Shown: positions 1-6,533 of the stretch, piece by piece
How positions within the stretch are numbered: the first letter of the stretch is position 1
Layout: every line of letters begins with the position of its first letter
Assembly: GCA_013003255.1 (NCBI GenBank)
Contig: JABDJZ010000256.1
Coordinates: forward strand, 1-6,533
Direction: 5' to 3'
Length of the DNA: 6,533 bases
Origin: Rhodothermales bacterium
GTDB taxonomy: Bacteria > Bacteroidota > Rhodothermia > Rhodothermales > UBA10348
Translations under genes and position numbers: made by a program
The notes under the pieces: generated by a model
Databases searched by the model: none
What the model was told of the DNA's origin: nothing
What the model saw: only the letters and a program-made list of their open reading frames with translations

Positions 1-1088
1 GTCCCATGATCCGTGCCTGCCGACCCGTTGGCGCGAATTCGGCGGCCGAACTCGGAAAACGTCATGGCGACTACGTGCTCACTGTGGCCATCGGCCGCCA
101 GATCAGCCATGAAGGCTGCGGTAGCGTCTCCGAGTCTTCGGAGCAGGGTTGCGTGGGTACCCTGCTGGTTTGCATGGGTGTCGAAGCCCCCGAGCGAGAC
201 GTGATAGACGCGTGCACCCAGACCTCCCCGGATGAGACGGGCTACCGTCCGAAGGCTGTCCGAAAGACTGTTACCACCCGGATAGGACCGCGTGTTGCGA
301 CCCGTATCGTAGGCGTCCTTGATGGATTCCGCGTGACCGAACGAATGGTTGGAGATGTTTCTCACGAAGGCCAATTCCTGACCCAGAATTCCATCCGGTA
401 CATCCTCCGTGTCATACACAGCGCCTCCCTGAGCCAGACGCGTCAGCGCGGATGTGCTTGGAAAGGTGACTCCCATCGAACCCGCGTTGCCCTGGAACAG
501 CATAGAGCCAGAGGCCCCTACCTGTAGCGCCACGGGGCTGTCAGGTGGGGTGGCCAGGTAGTCGGGGTGCGCATGCTCCAGATATCGACCGGGCCATCCG
601 GTCCCTGACGGCTCTGCCTCCGCCTGACCGCTCATCCAGATGTCGGTCGACACGAAATGAGAAAGCGCCGGGTTCTCGTACCCCACGTTCTGCACGATCC
701 CCAGCCGCCCGTCCTTGTAAAGCGACTCCCAGGCTGCGAGTGAGGGGTGCAGGCCCACCCCGCCGCCAAGGTCAATGGCCTGGACATCGGAAATGGCCAG
801 ACCGCCCCGGGCGCGATGATAGAGGTCGTTGCCGAGCGGCAGGACCGTGTTCAATCCGTCATTGCCGCCCGCCAACTGAATAAGCACAAAGACCTTGTCC
901 GGGTCCGAATTCAGCAGGGCCCTCTCGAGCGAGCGACTTGAGGCGGCGCTGACAGGCACACCGGCGGCGCCGAGTGAGATGGCACCACCGGCCATGGCAA
1001 GTCCACGGAGGAACTGGCGACGGGACCACGACAGGTGCGCCGCGTCGTGCTCGGCTCCGTCCTCAAGATGTGCCCCGCGAATACACAT
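1..1088 (-). CDS. DUF1501 family protein with Tat signal peptide (3' end cut off by window edge)
   Basis: This is a DUF1501 protein, a family placed in the alkaline phosphatase/sulfatase-like superfamily with no settled substrate. I translated 362 codons by hand from the ATG at 1088-1086. A near-perfect twin-arginine motif, SRRQFLRG (residues 22-29), precedes a hydrophobic Ala/Gly-rich stretch and a possible VSA cleavage site (46-48), so export to the periplasm through Tat is expected. Family motifs follow in order: AGGNDGLNTV (73-82), SHFVSTDIW (143-151), GWPGRYL (164-170), SLGGFDTHANQ (298-308), SEFGRR (345-350) and GTDHG from 358. Asp77, Asp303, His305, Asp360 and His361 are the likely metal-site residues by family analogy. 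The frame is still open at base 1, and the usual C-terminal segment of several dozen residues is missing. The start is one base after the DUF1800 stop (TGA-T-ATG), with only a weak TTGAG upstream, which suggests translational coupling. The n-region before the Arg pair is long (about 22 residues) and rich in His and acidic residues. Confidence 0.95.
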   Translation of the reverse strand, partial: MCIRGAHLEDGAEHDAAHLSWSRRQFLRGLAMAGGAISLGAAGVPVSAASSRSLERALLNSDPDKVFVLIQLAGGNDGLNTVLPLGNDLYHRARGGLAISDVQAIDLGGGVGLHPSLAAWESLYKDGRLGIVQNVGYENPALSHFVSTDIWMSGQAEAEPSGTGWPGRYLEHAHPDYLATPPDSPVALQVGASGSMLFQGNAGSMGVTFPSTSALTRLAQGGAVYDTEDVPDGILGQELAFVRNISNHSFGHAESIKDAYDTGRNTRSYPGGNSLSDSLRTVARLIRGGLGARVYHVSLGGFDTHANQQGTHATLLRRLGDATAAFMADLAADGHSEHVVAMTFSEFGRRIRANGSAGTDHG

Positions 1089-1089
1089 A

Positions 1090-2595
1090 TCAGCTCAACT
1101 GGTACTCGGGAAGTTGGGAAAGCTGCCGGACGTAGTTCATTACCTGGACGCGGCCCAGATCACTCGCCGGATTCCATTCGTACCACGGTGTGCCGTCCAG
1201 GAACAGCTTGAGCAAGTTCTGACGCCAGGCGGGTCCATTCAGGAAATCATCGGGGAGCGGGGCCTGGTCCAGGTCACCCGCAAACGGCTCATCCGGCTCT
1301 GGAATGGAAACATGCTCCAAGTCCACTGCAAACACGGTTTCCGCTATCGCCAATGCCACGTCCAGGGCAGGATGCGTCGAGTCAGCCGGGAGCAGTCTTT
1401 CCAGCAGGTGGCCCACTCCGTCTCTCGAAGTAACGAGCCCTGCGATCCACTCGGACGTTCGCCAGCGTCTGGGCAGCAGGTCCGTGTTTAGCCACGCCTT
1501 GTGCCCCGTCCACCCAGCAACGTTGGGTGGCGCCAGCAGAGTCTGGCCAACCTCATCCGTGAACCGTTTGGCACCGGCCGCCGCCGCCTCACTTGCTGAT
1601 CGGGTCAGGCTGATCTGGGTCGCCACCAGTTCGATGGGATTGCGAATTCGCGTCCCGCAGTACTTCTGGTCAAAGAAGGCCTCCGATCCAAGAAGGCCGG
1701 TCAGGAACTCACCGATGTCAAAGTCTACGGCCAACAGGTGCGCTGCTGCCGCATCCAGCAGATCCGCTTCGGCCTCCGGGTGAACAAATTCCGCGACGAG
1801 CTTGGCAGAGATGAACTCCGCCACCTGCTCCCTTCGTTCTTCGAAGATGACATCCACTACGTCATTGACCGTGAGGCGACCCGTTCGCCCCAGAAACGTC
1901 TTGGTACCTGCATCGAAGTTGCCGCTGGCCAGATAGCCGCGCCAGCTGGAGCGCACATTCATACGCCAGCCTGTCAGGGCACGGGCTCCCTCCCGAATGT
2001 CCTCCTGGGTATAGTTTTCTTGGCCCGAACGATTGACCTGGCCCATGGTGAAGAGCTCCATGAGCTCTCGGGCAAAGTTCTCGTTGGGCGCGGATCGGGT
2101 GTTGTAGCGTCCGTCCAGGTAATAGAGCATGGCCCCGTTCACGCTGACCGACCGAACGAACTGTCGGAAGTCCCCAAACGCAGAGAGCACCAGCAACTGG
2201 GCATACCGAAAGGCCAAGGCCCCGTAACGATACTTCCGAACGTCCGTTACGAAGTGATCATGCCAGAAGAGCGCTACCCGGGCCCGGAAACTACCGGAGA
2301 GGATCTCGGACATCCACTCTGTCCGCACCTCCTCCACGTAGTAGGCACTGGCCTGAAGGAATGATTGGACCTCATCGTTGGAGGCACCTGACGGCGGGTA
2401 GTAGCGGCCCATCCAGGATGGATCCAGCAGGAACCACGAGTCCACCGGTGCGGACACCCATTCCCGGACCACCTCCCCGGGCACGCGGCCCGTGATATCC
2501 TCAATACGGGCTGGATCCGCGCTGAAACACGCTCTACGAAGCAGATGCCGCGCCTGGGCGGGGGTTAGCGGAGTGGTCAGGGGATGCAGCACCAT
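1090..2595 (-). CDS. DUF1800 domain-containing protein (complete, 501 aa)
   Basis: This is a full-length DUF1800 protein; the biochemical role of the family is not established. Motifs recognised from N to C are: the N-terminal helix LTPAQARHLLRRACF (10-24), RARVALFWHDHF (104-115), NENFARELMELFTMG (171-185), EGARALTGW (202-210), RNPIELVATQISL (318-330), APPNVAGWTG with the following AWLN (355-370), and a C-terminal LPEYQLS. The length is normal for the family. The domain begins within about ten residues of the ATG at 2595-2593, and I see no Sec, Tat or lipoprotein signal. No in-frame ATG, GTG or TTG lies in the 53-nt gap upstream, so this start is preferred; its ribosome site is weak (GGTAG a few bases before the ATG). 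Residues about 404-455 form a variable, acidic, Pro-rich stretch before the conserved C-terminal helix. The stop sits one base before the DUF1501 start. DUF1800 and DUF1501 are commonly encoded side by side, which supports both calls. Whether the protein stays in the cytoplasm or is co-exported is open. Confidence 0.95.
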   Translation of the reverse strand: MVLHPLTTPLTPAQARHLLRRACFSADPARIEDITGRVPGEVVREWVSAPVDSWFLLDPSWMGRYYPPSGASNDEVQSFLQASAYYVEEVRTEWMSEILSGSFRARVALFWHDHFVTDVRKYRYGALAFRYAQLLVLSAFGDFRQFVRSVSVNGAMLYYLDGRYNTRSAPNENFARELMELFTMGQVNRSGQENYTQEDIREGARALTGWRMNVRSSWRGYLASGNFDAGTKTFLGRTGRLTVNDVVDVIFEERREQVAEFISAKLVAEFVHPEAEADLLDAAAAHLLAVDFDIGEFLTGLLGSEAFFDQKYCGTRIRNPIELVATQISLTRSASEAAAAGAKRFTDEVGQTLLAPPNVAGWTGHKAWLNTDLLPRRWRTSEWIAGLVTSRDGVGHLLERLLPADSTHPALDVALAIAETVFAVDLEHVSIPEPDEPFAGDLDQAPLPDDFLNGPAWRQNLLKLFLDGTPWYEWNPASDLGRVQVMNYVRQLSQLPEYQLS

Positions 2596-2648
2596 ATCAC
2601 TACCGTGCTGCCCCGTGGGGGATCCGTACGCCCAGGCGCGATGATCTG
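2596..2648. other. 53-nt gap between the T9SS cargo gene and DUF1800
   Basis: This is the only appreciable non-coding stretch in the window. Read on the minus strand it contains short GC-rich self-complementary bits, for example CCCC-GT-GGGG at 2611-2620. There is no stem followed by a T-run, and no Bacteroidota-type promoter (TTG near -33 with TAnnTTTG near -7) that I can recognise. The likely reading is a transcribed spacer inside an operon that carries the weak ribosome site of the DUF1800 gene. Confidence 0.6.
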
Positions 2649-5600
2649 CTATTTCATCAGAATCAGTGTCCGTGCGATGGCCCCTGCGTCTGTGGACAGA
2701 CGGTAGAGATAGGCGCCAGTGGGGAGGCTCTTCGCGTCGAAGCGGGCTTCGTGGTGGCCGGCCTCGATGGTGCCGTCTACCAGGACTGCTACTTCTCTTC
2801 CGAGACCGTCGAAGACGCTCAGTTTTACGCGGCCCGTCTCAGGAACGCTGAAGCCGATCGTGGTCACCGGGTTGAACGGGTTCGGGTAGTTCTGGCCGAG
2901 GGCGTAGCCTTCGGGGAGCTCCGTCTGCTGAGGCTCGCTGGCGGTTGATGTTCCACTTGATGCCGTCAGGAGCGCCGTTGCACCACTGGAAGCACCCAGG
3001 AAGATTCCACCGGTGGGGCTGACCGCCACGAAGGTGATCTCGCCTTCCTTCAGTGCTACCTCGCTGGGAGTCGAACCTGCATTCGGGCTCACCCATTCGA
3101 AGGCGCCAAAGCCCCAGGTACCCGCCACCAGGTTGTCGTCCGTGTCTCCGCCGTCTTCGACGAAGGCAAGCGTGCGCACTTCCGGCGTGACGGTCGACAG
3201 GTCATCCAGCGTCACCGTCGGCCCGTTCTGGGTCCAACCGGAGACGAACGTAGACGCCGTACCCACAGCAATCTCCGCCTGCCAGAGGCCTTTGCCCGTG
3301 CCGGCGTACAACACGTGATCGCCCCCAACGCTCAGGTCCGGCGAGAACTCCAGGTCAAAGATGTGACCGGCAAAGTCATCGCCCGTGGCATCGACGTTCC
3401 GCAGGTCATCGTTCTCATTGGCCACGGTAGCATCGTCATCCAGCTCCGTCCACGTGAACCCGAAGTCTTCGCTCACGAAGACGCCATTGCCGAAGGTACC
3501 GGCGTAGATGGTGCCGGGTTCGCTCGGGTGAGCAGTCATGGACCAGGGCGTGTCTGCGGATACGCCGGGCAATGAACCCACCTGCTGCCAGGAGTCGCCG
3601 TCGTTCAGAGAGCGGAACACCAGGCCGTTGTTGGCCGAGATGTAGAGCGTGCCGTCCAGTTCGTCCTCGATGATGGTGTAGACATTCGCCCACCCGCTCT
3701 TCGGACCCAGGATCGGCTCGACATCCGTCCAGCTTTCACCGCCGTCCTCCGACTTGTAGAGCCCCGCGTTGCCCCACGTGGCCAGCCACATCGTGCCGGA
3801 CTCATCCTCGAAGAGGTCGTTCACGTGCAGCGGATGAGGCAGCCCGTTTGAGCACGGACGGAACAGATCGCCGATCGAAGCCGCCGGGATCGTCGGCCAG
3901 GAGCCCACCGCCGTATCCGGGACCTTGCACCACACCGCGCCATCGATACCAGGTGAACCCTGGTAGAGGCCGATGATCAGAGCGTCGTAGGCTCCGCCTG
4001 TCGTGGACTTGCTGTAGTACAGGGCCGCATTGACGTGCGTCTTGGGCGGCATCGGGAAGCCGAAGGACATCACGACCGAGGCCGTGTTGTTTGTGAGATC
4101 GGTGTCCTGCAGAGCATCCAGGATGAAGGTGAGTGCGCCTTCATTCACGTTGTCCACCAAACCGGTGATCGTGAGCGTCGCGTCTTCCCCAGCTTCCAGG
4201 AGCGGGATAGTCCAGGTGGTGCCTGCAAGCGTGCCGGTGCTCTCCGTGCCCACTTCCCCGTCCAGGAAGTCTGCCAGCGCCTGCGACAGCTCAACCGTCA
4301 CGCAGTTGGCATCCATCGCACCCTCATTGGTGACCGTGATGATCAACTCATTGCCCGCGGCCGTGGTCAGGTCCTGCGTGGCGTAGATCGTAGCCAGGTT
4401 GGCGGCAATCGAAAGCTCCGTCGAGCCCACGGACTCGATGTCCGTGAACGTGATGTCCGCATGGCCGCTCGAGAAGGTGTAGGAGCCGGCCCCGGTACCT
4501 GAGTCGTAGGTGAAGACATCCACCACAGCGCCGCCCGAGAGGTCGAGCAGCAGACCATCGCACTCGCCCACGCCTTCGCCAGCGCCATCGATCGTGATCG
4601 GGTAGCTGGCCGGGGTTGCTGTGAAGGTGTCTGAGCCCGTGCCGCCATTGGCGGTCACGCCCGTAAAGCCTGCGTCCACATCGGTGTCGAGTAGGCCCAG
4701 CAGCACGCTGTTGGTGCCGTTGGCCGTGTTGACGGTCAGCGTCGAGGTCGGATTGACGAAGCTCACCTCCTCAGCCGCGCCGCCATCGATGTAGGACATC
4801 CCGTTGTCGGTGAAGCCGTCACCGTCGGGTGAGAGGATGATGGTCTCGTTGTCGGCGGTGAAGGTGAAGACGCGTGTGGCGGTCAAGCCGTTATCGACGA
4901 TCGGGTCCAGACCGGTGAAAGTCAGCGTGTTGCTGCCATCGGTGATCGTGCCGGAGGTCGCGTCTGTATGGTTATACTCAATCGTGCCTGGAGAGCCCGT
5001 TCCCGGGTTGATCACCAGGGCGTCGAACCCACCGCCGAGATTGACTTCGATTGAGGGGATGGCTGCCACCAGGTCCCAGTCCAACGTGATCGTTTCGTCA
5101 GATTCGTCGCCAGTGATGGTCAGCGAGCTGACCGATCCGAGTGGCAGGCTTGAAACCACAACTCCGTCGCCGTTGCGCATCACCAGATTGCCGCCTTCAA
5201 GGCCGACGCTTCCGCTACCAAGACCTTGGGGGGCGATGGGCTGTGGCCCGGTCTTGAGGGATACCAAGTGGTCTTCTACTTCGCCTGTGGCCTCAAGGCC
5301 AATCGGGGAAGGCTCTGCGACGCTGGCCTCGGTGAGCCTGAACCGCATCACAGCCGTATCCGGGCCACCGAACTCTGGTAGCACGACCGGCACTGTGTTC
5401 ACGCCAGCGGAGAGTTGGTAGTTGGGGATGACGTGTTCACCGTTGTCGTCAAAGGAGCCGTTCGGACCTCCAGTACTACCATCACTCCAGTCCAACCAGG
5501 CGTTCAGATAGCCGGTCGTCGCACCGGAGAGCGTCACGGTCAAGCCGACCGTCGACTCTGAGATTAGGACGCCCGCCATCGGGGTTATCGTCGAGGACTT

Positions 5601-6533
5601 CGCAGCCATGACGAGCACTCCCACCTCCTCGTTGAATGGGAAGGTCACGCCGTCCTCATCGTCTGGAGAGGCCGGTGTGTGGTCGTCGCCGTGAGCGGTG
5701 GCATCAGCGAGGCCGTCCGACTCCGCGTCGCGGTACGTGCCCAGAATGGGCCCGGTCGCCAAGTGACGGGCGCCATCAGGCAAGACGGTCGAAGGGGTGT
5801 AGTCCTTGCCGGTCCCCAGATTACCCGCATCGCCGAAGTCGGCGGCACCGGAGCCCTGAACCTGAAACGGGGTCGGCGATGCCGGGATATCCGACGCAAT
5901 CAAGATGGTTGCGGCGCGTGCCCCCGCGTCACCTGGAGCAAAGAGTATTTCGACCTGGCAGGTTCCACCCCCGGAAGCTACCGGGCCCGCCGTGCACGTT
6001 TCGGTTCCGGTGGAAAAGTCGTCTGGGTTGGGGGAATCACCGTCAACCGAGAACGCGGTAATGACCGCGGGTTCGCTAATATGGTTATTGGTAACCGTTG
6101 CCGTCAATGAATTCTGCCCGGCCGCGAATACTAGTGGCCCGTCTACTCCGAGGGTCTGCCCCGAGAGGTCAGGCCGGTTCGCATTCGTAGAGGTCAACAA
6201 AGCGACACCACCTTGCGTGGTTGCCAAAATATCCAAGCTTCCGTTTGCATCGACGTCAGCGAAGGTCATGGACCTGGTCTTTCCATTGACGCCCGAGATA
6301 GGCTGAGCAGAGGCAAAATTGCCGGCGCCATTCCCAAGCGCGTAGGCGTAAACGGGGGTAAAAGACCCGCCGCTGTTGTTGTCAGCACCCGCGATGATGT
6401 CCAAGAAACCGTCTCCGTTCGAATCGATCAGGAGGACGTTGGGAAGAAACTGCGGCCCCCAAGGACTCCCTTGGTTCATGTTCACAATCGACGGTGCAGC
6501 AAGTCCTGCAGCGCCGTTCCCCAACAGCACCCA
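2649..6533 (-). CDS. Large multidomain secreted protein with T9SS type A C-terminal sorting domain (5' end cut off)
   Basis: The frame is open through the right edge, so the N-terminus, signal peptide and true start lie outside the window; 1294 codons are visible, ending in TAG at 2651-2649. Taking the codon at 6530-6528 as residue 1, the order is: FG-GAP/VCBS-like Ca-binding loops (Asp36/Asn38/Asp40/Asp44 and Asp92/Asp94/Asn96/Asp100); a HYDIN/choice-of-anchor-D Ig-like domain (about 125-228, with Cys179 and Cys191); a GEVED domain (about 231-424, containing DGARH, DDEDGVTF, GYLNAWLDW and the eponymous GEVED); a Gly/Asp/Thr-rich beta stretch without a firm family (about 426-705); a DUF11-like domain (about 706-822, ending DLTNNTASVV); an Asp-box beta-propeller (about 830-1148); a low-complexity Ser/Thr linker; and a T9SS sorting domain (about 1208-1293). 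The expected location is the cell surface or medium, after Sec and T9SS export. No catalytic site is evident, so adhesion, scaffolding or glycan binding are guesses. It is the first visible gene of the apparent operon. Confidence 0.93.
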   Translation of the reverse strand, partial: WVLLGNGAAGLAAPSIVNMNQGSPWGPQFLPNVLLIDSNGDGFLDIIAGADNNSGGSFTPVYAYALGNGAGNFASAQPISGVNGKTRSMTFADVDANGSLDILATTQGGVALLTSTNANRPDLSGQTLGVDGPLVFAAGQNSLTATVTNNHISEPAVITAFSVDGDSPNPDDFSTGTETCTAGPVASGGGTCQVEILFAPGDAGARAATILIASDIPASPTPFQVQGSGAADFGDAGNLGTGKDYTPSTVLPDGARHLATGPILGTYRDAESDGLADATAHGDDHTPASPDDEDGVTFPFNEEVGVLVMAAKSSTITPMAGVLISESTVGLTVTLSGATTGYLNAWLDWSDGSTGGPNGSFDDNGEHVIPNYQLSAGVNTVPVVLPEFGGPDTAVMRFRLTEASVAEPSPIGLEATGEVEDHLVSLKTGPQPIAPQGLGSGSVGLEGGNLVMRNGDGVVVSSLPLGSVSSLTITGDESDETITLDWDLVAAIPSIEVNLGGGFDALVINPGTGSPGTIEYNHTDATSGTITDGSNTLTFTGLDPIVDNGLTATRVFTFTADNETIILSPDGDGFTDNGMSYIDGGAAEEVSFVNPTSTLTVNTANGTNSVLLGLLDTDVDAGFTGVTANGGTGSDTFTATPASYPITIDGAGEGVGECDGLLLDLSGGAVVDVFTYDSGTGAGSYTFSSGHADITFTDIESVGSTELSIAANLATIYATQDLTTAAGNELIITVTNEGAMDANCVTVELSQALADFLDGEVGTESTGTLAGTTWTIPLLEAGEDATLTITGLVDNVNEGALTFILDALQDTDLTNNTASVVMSFGFPMPPKTHVNAALYYSKSTTGGAYDALIIGLYQGSPGIDGAVWCKVPDTAVGSWPTIPAASIGDLFRPCSNGLPHPLHVNDLFEDESGTMWLATWGNAGLYKSEDGGESWTDVEPILGPKSGWANVYTIIEDELDGTLYISANNGLVFRSLNDGDSWQQVGSLPGVSADTPWSMTAHPSEPGTIYAGTFGNGVFVSEDFGFTWTELDDDATVANENDDLRNVDATGDDFAGHIFDLEFSPDLSVGGDHVLYAGTGKGLWQAEIAVGTASTFVSGWTQNGPTVTLDDLSTVTPEVRTLAFVEDGGDTDDNLVAGTWGFGAFEWVSPNAGSTPSEVALKEGEITFVAVSPTGGIFLGASSGATALLTASSGTSTASEPQQTELPEGYALGQNYPNPFNPVTTIGFSVPETGRVKLSVFDGLGREVAVLVDGTIEAGHHEARFDAKSLPTGAYLYRLSTDAGAIARTLILMK
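2652..2909 (-). other. Segment encoding the T9SS type A sorting domain
   Basis: The last 86 residues of the large protein read LGQNYPNPFNPVTTIGFSVP, then VKLSVFDGLGREVAVLVDG, GHHEARFDAKSLPTGAYLYRL and a basic end, ARTLILMK. This matches the Por-secretion C-terminal sorting domain that directs cargo through the type IX system and is normally removed or exchanged for a surface anchor. It is the best taxonomic clue in the window. Confidence 0.95.
3450..3752 (-). repeat. Three Asp-box (BNR) repeats in the propeller of the large protein
   Basis: Three copies of the S-x-D-x-G-x-[ST]-W signature lie 46-47 residues apart: SEDGGESW (927-934), SLNDGDSW (974-981, with Asn in place of the usual Asp) and SEDFGFTW (1020-1027). 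Each follows a beta-strand of the type GLYK, LVFR or GVFV. This spacing is typical of sialidase/sortilin/Ycf48-like propeller blades. Asp-boxes are structural turns, so they do not by themselves imply glycosidase activity. Confidence 0.85.

Noticed and set aside
1080..1088. Cys2 of DUF1501 as a lipoprotein cysteine
   Set aside because: There is no hydrophobic lipobox before it; it directly follows the start Met. The real export signal is the Tat motif further in.
6..2364. Long plus-strand open frames opposite the DUF1501 and DUF1800 genes (for example 6-527, 895-1491, 1738-2364)
   Set aside because: They lie antisense to genes with clear family motifs, show no recognisable domains, have Arg/Ser/Pro/Ala-rich composition and are explained by high GC content.
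2611..2620. CCCCGTGGGG as a possible terminator hairpin in the gap upstream of DUF1800
   Set aside because: The stem is at most 3-4 bp with a tiny loop and no following T-run on either strand.
3087..4043. Sialidase (neuraminidase) function for the Asp-box region
   Set aside because: Asp-boxes are structural and occur in many propellers; I see no sialidase catalytic Arg triad, Tyr/Glu pair or FRIP-type motif.
2666..6306. Plus-strand and alternative-frame open frames across the large T9SS cargo gene
   Set aside because: They are shadows of a continuous reading frame with multiple identifiable domains; none has a domain or a plausible start context.
6528..6530. GTG at 6530 as the true start of the large protein
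   Set aside because: The frame continues to the window edge, the residues there are already within a VCBS-like repeat (VLLGNGAAG), and a T9SS cargo needs an N-terminal signal peptide, which is absent here.
1..6533. CRISPR array, tRNA or rRNA genes, insertion sequences, defence system
   Set aside because: I saw no regular direct repeats, clover-leaf or rRNA-like sequence, transposase motifs or inverted-repeat ends; the sequence is almost fully accounted for by three genes.

Overview
The window holds three genes, all on the minus strand, covering nearly every base. In transcription order (right to left) they are: the 3' part of a very large secreted mosaic protein ending in a type IX secretion (T9SS) sorting domain; a complete DUF1800-family protein; and most of a DUF1501-family protein with a twin-arginine signal, cut off by the left edge. 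The gaps between them are 53 nt and 1 nt, with no convincing terminator or promoter, so they look like one transcription unit.

The organism is most likely a member of the Bacteroidota/Rhodothermota/Balneolota/Ignavibacteria part of the tree. The C-terminal 'LGQNYPNPFNP...' sorting domain is typical of T9SS cargo there. The GC-rich sequence (judged by eye, not counted), weak Shine-Dalgarno sequences and the domain mix fit a Rhodothermales-like lineage best. This is inference from style; no 16S or marker gene is present.

Layout: 1-1088 DUF1501 (3' end missing); 1090-2595 DUF1800 (complete, 501 aa); 2596-2648 short gap; 2649-6533 giant T9SS cargo (5' end missing). From N to C the giant protein shows FG-GAP/VCBS-like repeats, a HYDIN/choice-of-anchor-D Ig-like domain, a GEVED domain, a glycine/aspartate-rich beta stretch, a DUF11-like domain, an Asp-box (BNR/sortilin-like) beta-propeller and the T9SS sorting domain.

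How they might work together: the large protein should be exported through Sec and then T9SS to the cell surface or medium. DUF1501 should cross the inner membrane through Tat. DUF1800 lacks a visible signal peptide and is commonly encoded beside DUF1501. The DUF1800/DUF1501 pair is widespread but has no settled function, so its tight linkage to a T9SS surface protein is the most interesting aspect here. I saw no RNA gene, CRISPR array, insertion sequence or clear regulatory element. The many plus-strand open frames are antisense shadows of these three genes.
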